From NCBI GenBank assembly GCA_002435385.1, contig DJMN01000017.1, forward strand, positions 1 through 64,000: DNA of 64,000 nt. The letters run 5' to 3'. The notes beneath the pieces are model-generated. The model had not been told where the DNA came from and ran no database searches. It was given only the letters and a program-made list of their open reading frames with translations. The stretch's first letter is position 1. Every line of letters begins with the position of its first letter. Of the stretch, positions 34,351-45,570 are shown piece after piece. This DNA is from Patescibacteria group bacterium UBA6489 (GTDB lineage Bacteria; Patescibacteriota; Gracilibacteria; BD1-5; UBA6164). A program made the translations under genes and the position numbers.

Positions 34351-37200
34351 CTATTTGCTTAAATAATCTAAAATTGCTTTTCACGTATAGCTTCTTTCAC
34401 AATTTTTTACTTTTTCAATACTTCCTGATACTACAACCTCTCATCACAAATCTCATCATTCGGGTCATATATCTATTATATAGTCTGCATTTAATATTAC
34501 ATTCATATTGTGTTCTATTATTATAACTGTATTTCATTTATTGACCAAAGAATGTAATACTTTTAATAATTTTTCTACATCTTGAAAATGTAATCAAGTA
34601 GTTGGTTCATCAAGTATGTAAACAGTTTGAGAAGTACTTTTTTTTGAAAGTTCTGTAGCTAATTTAATTCTTTGTGCTTCTCAACCTGACAAAGTAGTAC
34701 TTGATTGTCATAATTTTATGTAACTTAATCAAACTTTATCTAAAACTTTAAGCACACTCATAACTTTTGAGTGCTTTTCAAAAAAGTCTTTTGCTTCTTC
34801 TACTGTTAAATCCAATACATCTGCTATTGTTTTTCATCTATATTTTATTTCTAATGTTTCTTTATTAAATCTTTTTCAATTACATTCTTCACATTTTACA
34901 TAAACTGGAGGTAAAAAATGCATTTCTATTTTTTTAGTTCATTCTCAGTCACAAGCATGACATCTTCAATCCTTTGTATTAAAACTAAACCTTCATGGTC
35001 CATATCATCTTAGTTTAGCATCATAACTTTCTGCAAATATATCTCTTATGCTTGTAAAAACTCCTGTATAGGTAGCTGGGTTACTACGGGGCGTTTTTCA
35101 AATTGGAGATTGATCTATTATTAATGCTTTATCAAAATTTTCTACTCATAATATTTTATCTACTTTTCAAACTTCTTTTTTAGCTCTATTTAACTCATTT
35201 TGTAGATATCTTGATAGTATTACATTTATAAGACTTGATTTTCAACTTCATGAAACTCAAGATACTACTGTCATATTTCAAACAGGTATTTTTACATCTA
35301 TGTTTTTTAAATTATTTTGTTTTGCTCAAATTATTTCTATGAATTTATCTATTTTTCTATTTTTTTTGTCTATTATAACTTCTTTTTCTCTACTTAAATA
35401 AGGTCATGTTATAGAATTTGGATTCTTTATAAATTCTGTTATATTTCCTTCTGCAATTATTTTTCAACCATTTATTCAGGCTCATGGTCATACATCTATT
35501 AAGTAATCACTTTTGTGCATTATATCTTCATCGTGTTCAACAATTATTAGAGTATTTCAAAGTTCTTTTAATTTCTGTAAATTTTCAATAAGTAAATTAT
35601 TATCTCTTGGATGTAATCAAATAGAAGGCTCATCAAGTACGTATATTATTCATTCTAATTTTACTCATATTTGAGTTGCTAGCCTAATTCTCTGTGATTC
35701 TCATCCTGATAATGTATTTGCTTTACGAGATATAGTTATATATCAAAGTCCTACTCATAAAAGAAAATCTAATCTTTCTTTTATGTTTTTTAAAACTTTT
35801 TCTGTTAATCTCTTTTGTGAACTTGAAAGCTTTAAGTTATCAAAAAAATCTTTTGCTTTTGAAACACATAGGTTTGAAAGTTCTCAGATATTTAATCCGT
35901 TTAAATAAACACTTAAAGATTCTTCATTTAATCTCATTCAATCACAATCTGGACAGTCTACATGAGTGATAAATTTATCATAATGTGATTTATCTGCTCA
36001 TGATCCAAAAAATCTTCTTTCTAAAGTATTTATAATTCATTCAAATTTTGAGCTATATGTATTACTTGTTCATTTATCACTTAAAAAATTTACTTTATAT
36101 ACTTCTTCTCATGTTCAAAACATAATTATATTTCTTTCTTCTGGTGTAAGGCTTCTATAAGGAATATCTATTCTTATTTTGTGTGTTTTTTGGATTTCCT
36201 TCATAAGGTTTGAAAAATAGCTTCAACCAAATCAAGGTGGCATAATTGCTCACTCTTCTATTGATAGTCTTTCATTAACTATGTTTTCTTCTAAAAATAC
36301 CATCTTCATTCAAAGTCAATGACAGCTTTTACAAGCTCAAGCATGAGAGTTGAAAGAAAAACTTGATATTGTTAGTTCTTTGGGAACTAAATTACATTTT
36401 GAACAAATAAAAACATCTGAGTAATCATTTATTTCTCAGTCTAGGGTTTCTACCCTAATTTGTCATTTTCATGTTTTAAAAGCTAATTCTAAACTATCTT
36501 TTAATCTTTTTATATCACTAGATTCTTCCTCTTCTTCATATTTTTTTGAAATAAGTCTATCTACAACAATATAAATATCATATCCTTTTTCTGGTTCTAA
36601 ATCAAAATCATCATTAACTGTATATATTGTATCTTCTCAATTAATAGTATCTAATACAGAGAATCTAATAAATCATAAATCTAGAATTTCTTTTTTTAGT
36701 TTATTCGGTTCTATTAACTTTTTTCAAATATGAACTAAAGATTTTATCATATACTTAGTTCATTCTTCAAGTTCACTTATATCTTCTATAATACTTTTTA
36801 AAGAGTCTTTTTTTACTATTGTTCAACAATTAACACATCTTCTTTCTCAGATATTTAAATATAATAGTTTATAATAGTCATAAACTTCTGTAATTGTTCA
36901 AACTGTTGATCTAGGATTACGATTAGTTGTTTTTTGATCTATTGAAATAGTTGGTGATAATCAAACTATTTCATCAACCTCTGCTTCTTCTTGTATTCAT
37001 CAAATAAACATACGAGCATAAGAGCTCAGACTTTCTAGATATTTTTGTTGTCAGACTGCATATATAGTATTAAATGCTAGACTGGATTTTCATGATCAAG
37101 AAAGTCCTGTTATAATTACCATTTTGTTTTTTGGTATTTTTACATCTATGTTTTTTAGATTGTGTGTTCTTGCTCAATATACTTCAAGATATTTTGACAT
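34351..37200 (-). CDS. uvrA: Excinuclease ABC subunit UvrA
   Basis: DNA damage recognition ATPase of nucleotide excision repair. 949 aa (E. coli 940). Domains in order: first Walker A GLSGSGKSS (residues 32-40), a UvrB-interacting region, CxxC zinc-finger motifs (CVNC, CSKC, CKSC), the first signature [12 protein letters not shown] with Walker B VLDEPSIGLH, second Walker A GVSGSGKSS, then zinc module CHAC...CEEC, and the second signature [12 protein letters not shown] with ILDEPTTGLH. Several Walker glycines are UGA. No UvrB or UvrC is in the window; Mfd at 15200 is its partner. Confidence 0.97.
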
Positions 37201-37334
37201 AATGATAAAAAGATATAATTTTAATGTACGAACTTATATTTTATTGAAAATTTTTTTTATTCAAGTTTCCTTGGTAAAATTATTTTTATGAATATAATGA
37301 TTGGTTTAAAAATTTTATATAAAATTTTAATAAA

Positions 37335-37832
37335 TTAGATATTATGGTATGCTTCTAGAACTTTTTTGATAAAATCTATTAATTCATCAAAACTGATTCA
37401 TAAGTGTTTATAATAGTTTATTTTTTCTTTATACTCTCTTCAAACTTTAATCTTTTTTCAAATTTTTCAAAGACTTATGTTCGAAATTCTATATTCATTT
37501 TTAAGATAATCTTCTACAATAACCTCAAAATTTTGTTTTTTTGATCAAATATCAGTAAAATAAAATTTTACAGAAACTGCTTTTCAATTTATAATTTCTA
37601 CTTCATAGGAATTATAATTTTTATGTGAGATTTTAAGTATTTTTTTCTCTAAATTTAAAATATCTTTTACTGTTCAGTGAATAGGATGTTTTTTTAATAA
37701 ATCTGATGAATATAATCTTTGGTCTTCATTACATCAATTTACATATCAACAATTTACACAATTGTATCAATCATAACTTCCTTTTACTTTACAATTAGGA
37801 CATATTTCTTCACATTCTGATTCTTTTTCCAT
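37335..37832 (-). CDS. Zinc-ribbon protein of unknown function
   Basis: 165 aa. The N-terminal 40 residues carry paired cysteines, CPNCKVKG and CVNCGYVNGC, typical of a zinc ribbon. The remainder has an alpha/beta pattern with basic stretches (KKIKVGREYKEK) and ends KVLEAYHNI. No family recognised. It lies between uvrA and folE on the same strand but with 130- and 200-nt gaps, so it may have its own promoter. Nucleic-acid binding is possible from the zinc ribbon and charge, not proven. Confidence 0.65.
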
Positions 37833-38029
37833 ATATTAACGTTATATCTTATATGAAATATTTTAATATAAAAAGTTTTATATATTTTTTAAAATACAAT
37901 ATTATAACTTGTCTAGTCTGTCTATATTTCATATCGTCTATACAAAAGTATTTTTTATTTTTGAATATACTTCTTTTATAATAAATAAAATAAAATTGTC
38001 TAGTATTTCTATTATGAAATTTATTATTT

Positions 38030-38608
38030 TTATTTAATTAAATCTAAAAACTCTTTTTTTATTTCTTTTTTTTCAAAACATCCACTAAACTTTGATGTAA
38101 TAGTACTTGAATTAATATCTTTTATTCCCCTTGTAATTACACAAAAATGTTTTGCATCAATTAAAACAGCTACATCTTCAGTTTCTAAAATTTCACAAAG
38201 TTTTGAATGTATTTCTTCTGTCATTCTTTCCTGAATCTGAGGTTTTCTAGCATAAAAATCTACTATTCTATTTATTTTTGATAGTCATATAACTTTTTTA
38301 TTTGGGAAATAAGCTATATGAGCTTTTCAAATAATAGGAACAAAATGATGTTCACATGTACTATGAACTTTTATATCTTTTTCTATAAGCATTTGGGTAT
38401 ATCAAACTGTTTCTCAATCTCAGTTACTAACAGTCATAACTCTAGGAAAATTTTTTTCATCTAAACCATAAAATAACTCCTCTACATACATTTTTGCTAC
38501 TCTTTTTGGTGTTCAAGATAAGCTTTCATCTTTTAAATCTAATCAAAGAGTTTCCATTATCTCTCAAAAAAGTTTTGAAATTTTCTTTTTTTGTTGTTCT
38601 TTATTCAT
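38030..38608 (-). CDS. folE: GTP cyclohydrolase I FolE
   Basis: Converts GTP to dihydroneopterin triphosphate, the first step of tetrahydrofolate and of queuosine-precursor synthesis. 192 aa with [21 protein letters not shown], the zinc-site motif [32 protein letters not shown] and the terminal SKFSGCF block near ITRGIKD. All landmark residues (Cys-Glu-His-His, the second Cys at HFCVITRG) are present. It lies just upstream of zinc-ribbon gene and ~30 nt downstream of comF; a role in the folate pool that feeds GlyA is likely. Confidence 0.95.
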
Positions 38609-38639
38609 TTTATAATCTTTAATTTTTATAAAAAATATT

Positions 38640-39341
38640 TTAACCAGAGGCTATACAAAGTCCTATAATTTTTCTTATTCAAGCCTTTCTTAGCAATTCA
38701 CTAATCTCATTTATTGTTGCTCAAGTTGATATTATATCATCTATTAGAATTATTTTAATCTTTTTGTCTAGTTTGTCTAGTATTTTTTTATTTATTTCAA
38801 AGGAATTCTTTAAATTCGTCAATCTGTCTTTTTTTGATAATTTACTTTGTTGTCCAGTGTTTTTCACTCTTTTTATCAACTTTGTATTCACTTTTATTCA
38901 GGTGTATTTGCCTATATTTTTAGCCAAAATTTCGGAATGATTATATCATCTAGAAAATTTTCTAAAGAAATACATAGGCACAGGAATTATTAGATAATCA
39001 ATTTTGTTTTCAAAGTTTTCATTTTCTAAAAGTAATTTTCATAAATATTTTCAAAAGTCTTCTAATATATCCTTTCTATGATAGTATTTTGAATCTTTTA
39101 TTAACTTTTTTATAACAAAATGTTGATAATGTGTTAAAATAATCATTTTATCAAAAAAGGCATCTTTTTCACAAAACTTATGAATTGAAAAATTATCACT
39201 ATATGTTTTACAAACATAACAATGGGATTTATATTTTTTTATTTTTCAAAAGCATTCTGGACATAAAAAATGTCATTCTTTTTTACAAAAATAACACTTT
39301 TTTGGAGATATAATATCTTTAAGAAGTTTTATAAGTTTCAT
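38640..39341 (-). CDS. comF: ComF-family phosphoribosyltransferase
   Basis: 233 aa. N-terminal four-Cys zinc finger (CYFCKKEGHFLCPEC and CYVC), then the PRTase domain with the PRPP-binding loop ILIDDIISTGATINE near residues 199-213, and IPVPMYFFRKFSRGYNHSE, typical of ComF. ComF works in natural DNA uptake. This fits the PilB/PilC cluster at 24.5-29.1 kb. The start overlaps the DUF1653 gene by 23 nt, so expression is coupled. Confidence 0.92.
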
Positions 39342-39570
39342 TTCATATATATTTAAATCTTGGAATTTCTATTCAATCTATAGTTATATTTTCAAAAAAT
39401 ATATCATATGGTCTTACCCAAAAAGAATCTTTTCAGGCTTTTTTATGTAAATTTACATCTTCATATAATCATCTATATAATACTAACTTTTCTTCTGTTT
39501 CTGTATGTATAGATATTCACAAAACTTCATAAAGTTTTCATTTATAATGTCTATATATTCACTTTTTCAT
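39319..39570 (-). CDS. DUF1653 protein
   Basis: 83 aa starting MKKGIYRHYKGKLYEVLGIS, with the DUF1653 landmarks (YRHYKGKLYEVLG, HTETEEKLVLYRGLY, WVRPYDIFFE). Function of the family is unknown; it is small and SH3-like in fold. It extends past two UGA codons near its end, so the stop (TAA at 39319) falls 23 nt inside comF. Under the standard code it would end earlier. 23 nt downstream of the leucyl aminopeptidase gene. Confidence 0.88.
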
Positions 39571-39593
39571 TGAAAATATTTAATAAGTAATTT

Positions 39594-41000
39594 TTATTTT
39601 AATTCTAAAAAAACTTTACTTAATGAATCTACTCAAAATCCTGTCATTCATTTATTCATAAATCAATATGGTTCATACATATTTATAGATGCTCATGCTA
39701 TATCTATATGAACATATTTTTCTCAATTATCCAAAAAATGGCTTAAAAATGCTCCTCACATAGAAGAACCAGCATAAACATTTCTATCCAAATTATTTAG
39801 GTCTGCAATTTCTCATTTAACTTTCTCTATAAAATAGTTATCAAGTGGTAATTCCCAATATTTTTCATAGTGAGTTTTTGATTTTTTTAATACTAAATCA
39901 ATAAAGCTTCTATTATCTCACATAATTGCTGCATATCTATGTCATAATGCTATAAGAGAAGCTCATGTTAATGTGGCTATTGTTACAATATTTTCTAAAT
40001 TATAATTTTTTGATATATAACTCATAGCATCTGCTAATACAAGTCTTCATTCAGCGTCTGTGTTTACAATATTTATTGTTTTAAAATTATATGCTGTTAG
40101 TATATCAGATGGTTTATATGCTTCACTTCAAAAACCATTTTCAGCTAATGGGATACAAGCTACTATATTTATGTTTAAATTTTTTCTATCTAGTTCTTTC
40201 ATTATAGCAAAAACTGTTGCTGCTCAATTCATATCTCATTTCATTTCATAAAGCCAATTTTCTGGCTTTAGATTTACTCATCATGTATCAAATGTAAGTC
40301 CTTTTCATACTAATCCATATGTAGTTTTATTTTCATCTACTATTCTTTCTAAAATAACCATATGTGGTTTATGTGCACTTCATTTTCAAACTGCATGTAT
40401 TAAGTTTAGTCTTTCTTCTTCAATCTGTTTAGGTTCAAAAATTTTTACTTTAGTATTCTTAAATTTCGTTTTTTTTACTATTTCAGAAAAACACTTTGGT
40501 GTTAAATCAGATGGGGGTGTTTCTCACAAATTCCTAGCTAAAATTATATTTTCAAGTGTCAATAATCTATCTTCTATTATTTTCTTTGTGTTTTTATTGA
40601 CAATAATATTTAATTCATCTTCTTTTTTTTCAGTTTTATAATCTTGGAATTTATATCTTGATAATATAGAAGCATCAACTAAATTTGATAAATTTTCATC
40701 TTTATTTGATAAAATTGTAAATTTTTCAGGTAGCTTTAAAAAATTTTTTCATAAAAAATCTATTTTTTCCTGTTTTTCTTTTTTATTAAAATAAAATATA
40801 TATAAATTTTCGAATTGTTTTTCTCAAAGAAAAAAAGATAAAAACTCATTTTTTCATTCGTTTATGACTTTTTTTATTTTTTCTATAATTTTTTTATTTA
40901 AATTTAAAAAATTTATTTTTTCTAAATCTGATAACTTTTCTATAAAAAAAATAAGATTTGAATCTTCTATTTTTTTTATGTATTCTATTAATTTCTGCAT
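39594..41000 (-). CDS. Leucyl aminopeptidase (M17 family)
   Basis: 468 aa. Bimetal aminopeptidase that clears N-terminal residues from peptides in the cytoplasm. The N-terminal ~150 residues are weakly conserved; the catalytic domain has VGKGLTFDTGG (Lys and Asp ligands), the MKGDMNGAATV block, and the family signature NTDAEGRLVLADA. Length is near the ~500 aa norm. The ATG lies 2 nt after the stop of the 422-aa membrane protein, so it is the distal part of a minus-strand run. Suits an organism that imports peptides. Confidence 0.94.
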
Positions 41001-41002
41001 AA

Positions 41003-42271
41003 CTAATCTTTTAAAGAATTTATTTTGTAATAACTTAAGAATATAAATACTGATTCAATAAGCATAACTATTCCTAAATTAAGTATATTAAAGTTACCTA
41101 AAATAAAGAAATAAATTATTCAATATAAATTGACAATATATGAAATAATATGATAAAAATAATAAGAAAAAAGATATTTTAATTTATATAAATAAGTGTA
41201 AAATATTATTGAGAATGAAATAAATAATGATATTATTAAAAATTCTATACTTTTTTCACTAGTATAAAAGTACTCAAAGAAACAAAAATATATGAAAAAA
41301 ATTGAATTTACAAATACAAAAAGTAAAGAAACATAATTTTCAAATTTTTTATGAAAATAACCATTAAATATGACTCAATATAATAAAATTAAAGATACAA
41401 TTATATTAAAATCATTTTTTATAATGTAAATAATTCAAAAAATTGATGATATATAAAGAGAAAATAATCATAAATATTTTAAAGTTTTTTTGTTATCAGA
41501 AAAAAATTTTAATTTAATAAATATATAAAAGAATGATACTGAGAATAGAAAGGAATTTATAGTGATAAGAAATAAAAAGTCTTTGAGTATGTAATTTAAA
41601 TAAAACGAGAATAAAATAAAAAAATATACAAAAAAATATGAAATTAATGTTTTATCTCTTTTTTCGTCTTCCAATAAAAATTTATTTCAAGATATTGTTA
41701 ATATAAAAAAAGTTAATAAAAAAATACAATTTATAAAATCTATGTAATTAATGAAATTATCTCAAGTTATCATAATATATATATATGATACTATGTATAT
41801 TATTGAAAAAATTATAGTATTAACTTTTATTAAATCTTTAAATATATAAAACTTTTGAGTTATAAAAAAAAATATAGATATAATTATATTTACTACTAAG
41901 ATAAAATAAGATAAGCTAAAATAATTATAGCTTTTAAATATAAGATATATTGATAAATAGAAAAATAAAAATCATAAATAATATAAGTATTTTTGAAAAA
42001 AGATTTTAACATATTTCCATACTTTTGAATAATTTATAGTAGTTATATTAGAATTTTCAGAATGAAATTTAAATTTTGAAAAATATATTAATAAAAACAA
42101 TCATAATATAAAAAAAATAATTGTTTCTATAAGTAAATTTCAAGATAATGAATTTATTTTATAACTTATAATTGAATCATCTCAAAAAATCTTTTTTCAA
42201 TTTGATAATAGAAAAAAACAATAAAAAATGAATGAAAAAATCAGTGATATAAAAAATAATAGGAATCCCAT
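41003..42271 (-). CDS. Polytopic membrane protein, unknown
   Basis: 422 aa. Starts MGFLLFFISLIFSFIFY directly after an in-frame stop. Almost the whole length is hydrophobic, Phe/Ile/Tyr-rich helices separated by short polar loops; I estimate ten or more segments. A charged loop occurs mid-protein (LEDEKRDKTL). Composition is extremely AT-rich, so homology is hard to see. It follows the preceding 449-aa protein with a 25-nt gap and may work with it. Could be a transporter or flippase-like protein, but no motif supports either. Confidence 0.65.
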
Positions 42272-42296
42272 TTATATATTTCATAAAGTAAAAATA

Positions 42297-43646
42297 CTAA
42301 AAATTTACTATTCAAAATATAACAAAAAAAACAAAAATTACAAAATTAAAAATTAATGTAAATATTCCTTTTGAATAAGAGAAAACTAAAAATACTAAAA
42401 TAAAAAATATATAATATCCTACTCATACATAATTTATTTCTCATAGAATATATCAACTTTGAGTAGCAGTATAATAAAAAATAAATAAAACAGAATATAT
42501 TAATATAACTCAAAATAAAAAATTTAATGATCTATTAAAAATAAAAAATAAAAAGTCTGTAAGAAGATTGTATATACTTGCTATCCAAGCATAAGATAGC
42601 TCTCATGTTTTTTTAGCTTTCAATATAGTTATATTTTGTTTTATTACTCTTCTTTTTATTATTAGATGATCTTTTTTATCAAGATTTTTTCAAAAAGGAA
42701 AAAGAAATACCCAGAAACTACTTAATATTTCTAAAGTATTTTGATTTAACCTAGATTTATATTTTTTTAAAAGTAAGACTGTTTTAAGAAAAGAGTATGA
42801 TTTTATATCTATTTTTTCTTTTTGTTTTTTTATTTTAGCTCTATCTAATCTACTTTTCTTAAAGTCATATAAAAACTTATTAAATTTATATTTTAAGTCT
42901 TTTTCTTTTTCTATTATTTGTTTTTTTGATCATATTTTTTTTAATAAATCATTAGTTTCTTTTAAATATGCTCTAGATTCACTAGTATCTTTTTTTTCTA
43001 TTATACTTAATTCCAATTCTCAGATTTTTAACAATGCTAATTCTCAGATTTGTTTAAGTTTAGAGATATTAGTAGATTTTTTTAATTTTATAATATTATT
43101 ATAAGCATTTTTTATTTTTTCTTTTTGCAATTCATCTATGTCCTCAGATTCAACTATAAGATAGTTAAGTTTTTTTATTATAAGGTCAATTATATAATAA
43201 GTTTCTTCTAAAGATTTTTTTAAATAAAAATTACTAGCTTTCTTGTTTTCTAAATTTTTATCTAATTTATCATCTTTTCCTATATTTTCAAAATTAACAT
43301 ATCATTGTTCTAAATCTTTTATTATTTTTCTTTTATATTCATCATCTTTATCTTTATCTGATTCTAAATATAACTCTTTTACATCATATTTTAAGTCTTT
43401 TCTTAATTTTACATAAATTTTAAAAATATCATCTCATATAATTACTCATTTTTTTTCTAAATTATTTAAAAAAGCTCTAAATATAAATTTTTGTCATTTT
43501 ATATCTTTCTCTGAAAAAAGTTCTACATTTAGTATTGTATATCATTCATCATGTGCTTTTTGTCTAGCCTCATTTTCTGAATCTGCACCAATTATAATAT
43601 TATACTTTTTTTGTCATTTAGATACAGCAACTTTAAATTTTTGCAT
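42297..43646 (-). CDS. Membrane protein with PilC/GspF-like N-terminal motif
   Basis: 449 aa. The N-terminal ~45 residues (KFKVAVSKGQKKYNIIIGADSENEARQKAHDEGYTILNVE) resemble the small N-terminal module that precedes the T2SSF domain in PilC/GspF (pattern F-x-Y-x-A...A-x-s-x-x-E-A...L-x-x-x-G). A long charged helical middle (to ~320) and a C-terminal hydrophobic part with several helices follow, ending FVIFGIVNF. It lacks the usual T2SSF core. Head of a run with the 422-aa protein and the aminopeptidase. A link to the pilus system is inference. Confidence 0.7.
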
Positions 43647-43841
43647 ATTTAATTTAATTAATTAATTAATGTTGATTATTTATTTTATTTTATCATATAA
43701 TTATAGTTATTTCAATTATATAAGTATATTATTATTAATAATTCAATATGTTAAAAACTTTTTCCCTTATTAATAGCCAATTTTTATGATAATTATAGAC
43801 AAGAAAAATAATGAAAAGTAATAAGAAATATTTTATAGTAG

Positions 43842-43890
43842 ACAAAAAAATAAAATATTAACATTTTTTGAACAAAAAAATAAAATATTA
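43842..43890. repeat. 19-bp direct repeat pair upstream of the ctpA promoter
   Basis: acaaaaaaataaaatatta occurs at 43842-43860 and 43872-43890, 30 bp apart (about three helical turns). The second copy ends next to the -35 hexamer of the promoter for the S41 peptidase gene. The position fits a regulator-binding site, though the repeats are AT-rich. Confidence 0.7.
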
Positions 43891-43891
43891 A

Positions 43892-43920
43892 TTGACTTGA
43901 TTTTATAAATAAAAGATTAT
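43892..43920 (+). promoter_or_regulatory. Candidate sigma-70 promoter for ctpA
   Basis: TTGACT, 17-nt spacer, GATTAT, about 70 nt before the ATG. The -35 is good and the -10 is imperfect. Confidence 0.5.
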
Positions 43921-43991
43921 ATTAAAAAGTGTGAAAAAAATTTTAGTTTTAATTTTATGTATTAATGAGTGAAAATTTAAAAAAGTGAAAA

Positions 43992-45356
43992 ATGTTAAAA
44001 GTTTTTATATTTTTTTTAACAAGTTTTTTGTTATGAATTCTATTTTCTTTTGTTGTAGCGAATAGTGTTGATGAATGATTGTTAAAAAGTAGTAAAAAAG
44101 ATCTTAATCAAAATTTTAACACAGGAAGTTTAAATACTGTAAGTTCCGATTTAGATCTGTCAGAATTTTGGAGTGTCTATAATTTGGTAAAAGACAATTA
44201 TTATTGAGTTGATGAAGTGAGTAAAAAAGATCTTGTTGATTGAATTATTAAATGATTTGTTGATTCTTTATGAGATAAACATACTTCTTTTATGAAACCT
44301 TCTGAGAAGGAAAGTTTTAGAAAAGCCTTACTTTGAGATTTTGAATGAATATGAGCAGTTGTTGAAAAAGTTAGTATCTGAGTAAAAGTGGAAAGATTAA
44401 TAAAAGGCTCTCCTGCAAAAAAAGCTTGAATAATAGCTTGAGATATAATAATCAAAGCTAATGATGAAAAACTAGAGGATTTGGGATTATATGATGCTGT
44501 TGATAAAATTAAATGACCTGCTTGAACTAGTGTTTTGTTGACAATTTTAAGAGCATGAGAAGTTGATTTACTTGAAGTAAATGTTGTGAGAGAAAAAATA
44601 AAAATACCATCTGTTGAAAGTAAATTTTTTGAAGAAGACAATATTTGATATATTTCTTTAAATATTTTCTGAGATACAACAGCTGTTGAATTTAAAAAAG
44701 CTTTGGATGAGTTGAGGGAAAAGAATGTAAATGGGCTTATTATTGATTTGAGAGATAATTCTTGATGATATCTTCAACAGGCTATAGAGATACTTTCTAA
44801 TCTGGTAGATAATTGAAAACTTGTTGTTGAAACAAGGTATAGGGATAGCCTACTTAATAGGCAGTATTTTAGTATTAATGATGGAAACATTTTTGATAAA
44901 AAAATTGTTGTGTTGATAAATGGTAATTCGGCTTCTGCCTCTGAAATAGTTTCTTGAGCTTTGAGAGAACATAATAAGGCTATTTTGGTTTGAGAAAAGA
45001 CATATTGAAAGTGATCTGTTCAACAGCCTTTTGATTTAACTGGTTGATGACTACTTAAGTTGACTATTGCAAAATGGTTTACTCCAAATTGAAAAAATAT
45101 AGATAAAGAGTGAATAGATCCAGATATAAAAGTAGAATTTAAAAAAGAGGATTATTTATTTTCTGAATGTAAAAATAAATGAGTGTGTGCAGAAGATATG
45201 AACGAGGATGATTTTGAGCTTTATGATAGACAGTTAGAAGAGGCAAAAAATATTTTGAAAAATTTTATGGGAAAAGAGAGTATACAGGCTGTTGTAGTAG
45301 AAGAACAGAAAAGGTTAGATGAGGAAAATGTTGAGGAAGAAGAGATAGAAGAATAG
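43992..45356 (+). CDS. ctpA: C-terminal processing peptidase (S41, CtpA/Prc type)
   Basis: 454 aa. Signal anchor (residues ~3-22), an N-terminal helical region with DKHTSFM, a PDZ domain (~residues 110-190: GIGAVVEK, KGSPAKKAGIIAGDIIIKAN), and the S41 catalytic domain with the Ser in INGNSASASEIVSGALRE and the Lys in GEKTYGKGSVQ. It cuts exported proteins from their C-termini outside the membrane. The tail after ~430 is acidic. Length is normal. Nearby surface proteins are plausible substrates. Followed by an intrinsic terminator. Confidence 0.94.
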
Positions 45357-45382
45357 TTTTTTGGCTAATTTATATGATTTGT

Positions 45383-45421
45383 AAAAAAGTGAAAAATTGT
45401 CTAGATTTTTCACTTTTTTTT
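45383..45421 (+). terminator. Intrinsic terminator after ctpA
   Basis: aaaagtgaaaaat / atttttcactttttt stem with a tgtctag loop and a T-run. Confidence 0.9.
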
Positions 45422-45570
45422 TATATTATTAGACAATGTTTATATTTGTATAATTTATTTAATTATGAATTATAGATTTACAGAAAAATTGGTAATTTTT
45501 TAATAGAATTTTCTTTAGATATAAATTAGTGTTGTGTAATGAAAATATTTTAGTATTTAATAAGTTAGTT

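Larger units (their letters stand above)
43647..43991. other. Divergent intergenic region with direct repeats
   Basis: There is no gene in these 345 bp. The left part is AT-rich; the right part carries a 19-bp direct repeat pair and a likely promoter for the S41 peptidase gene, both listed separately. Confidence 0.6.

Noticed and set aside
45422..45570. Glycine riboswitch before glyA
   Set aside because: The 150-nt leader is AT-rich with no conserved aptamer core.
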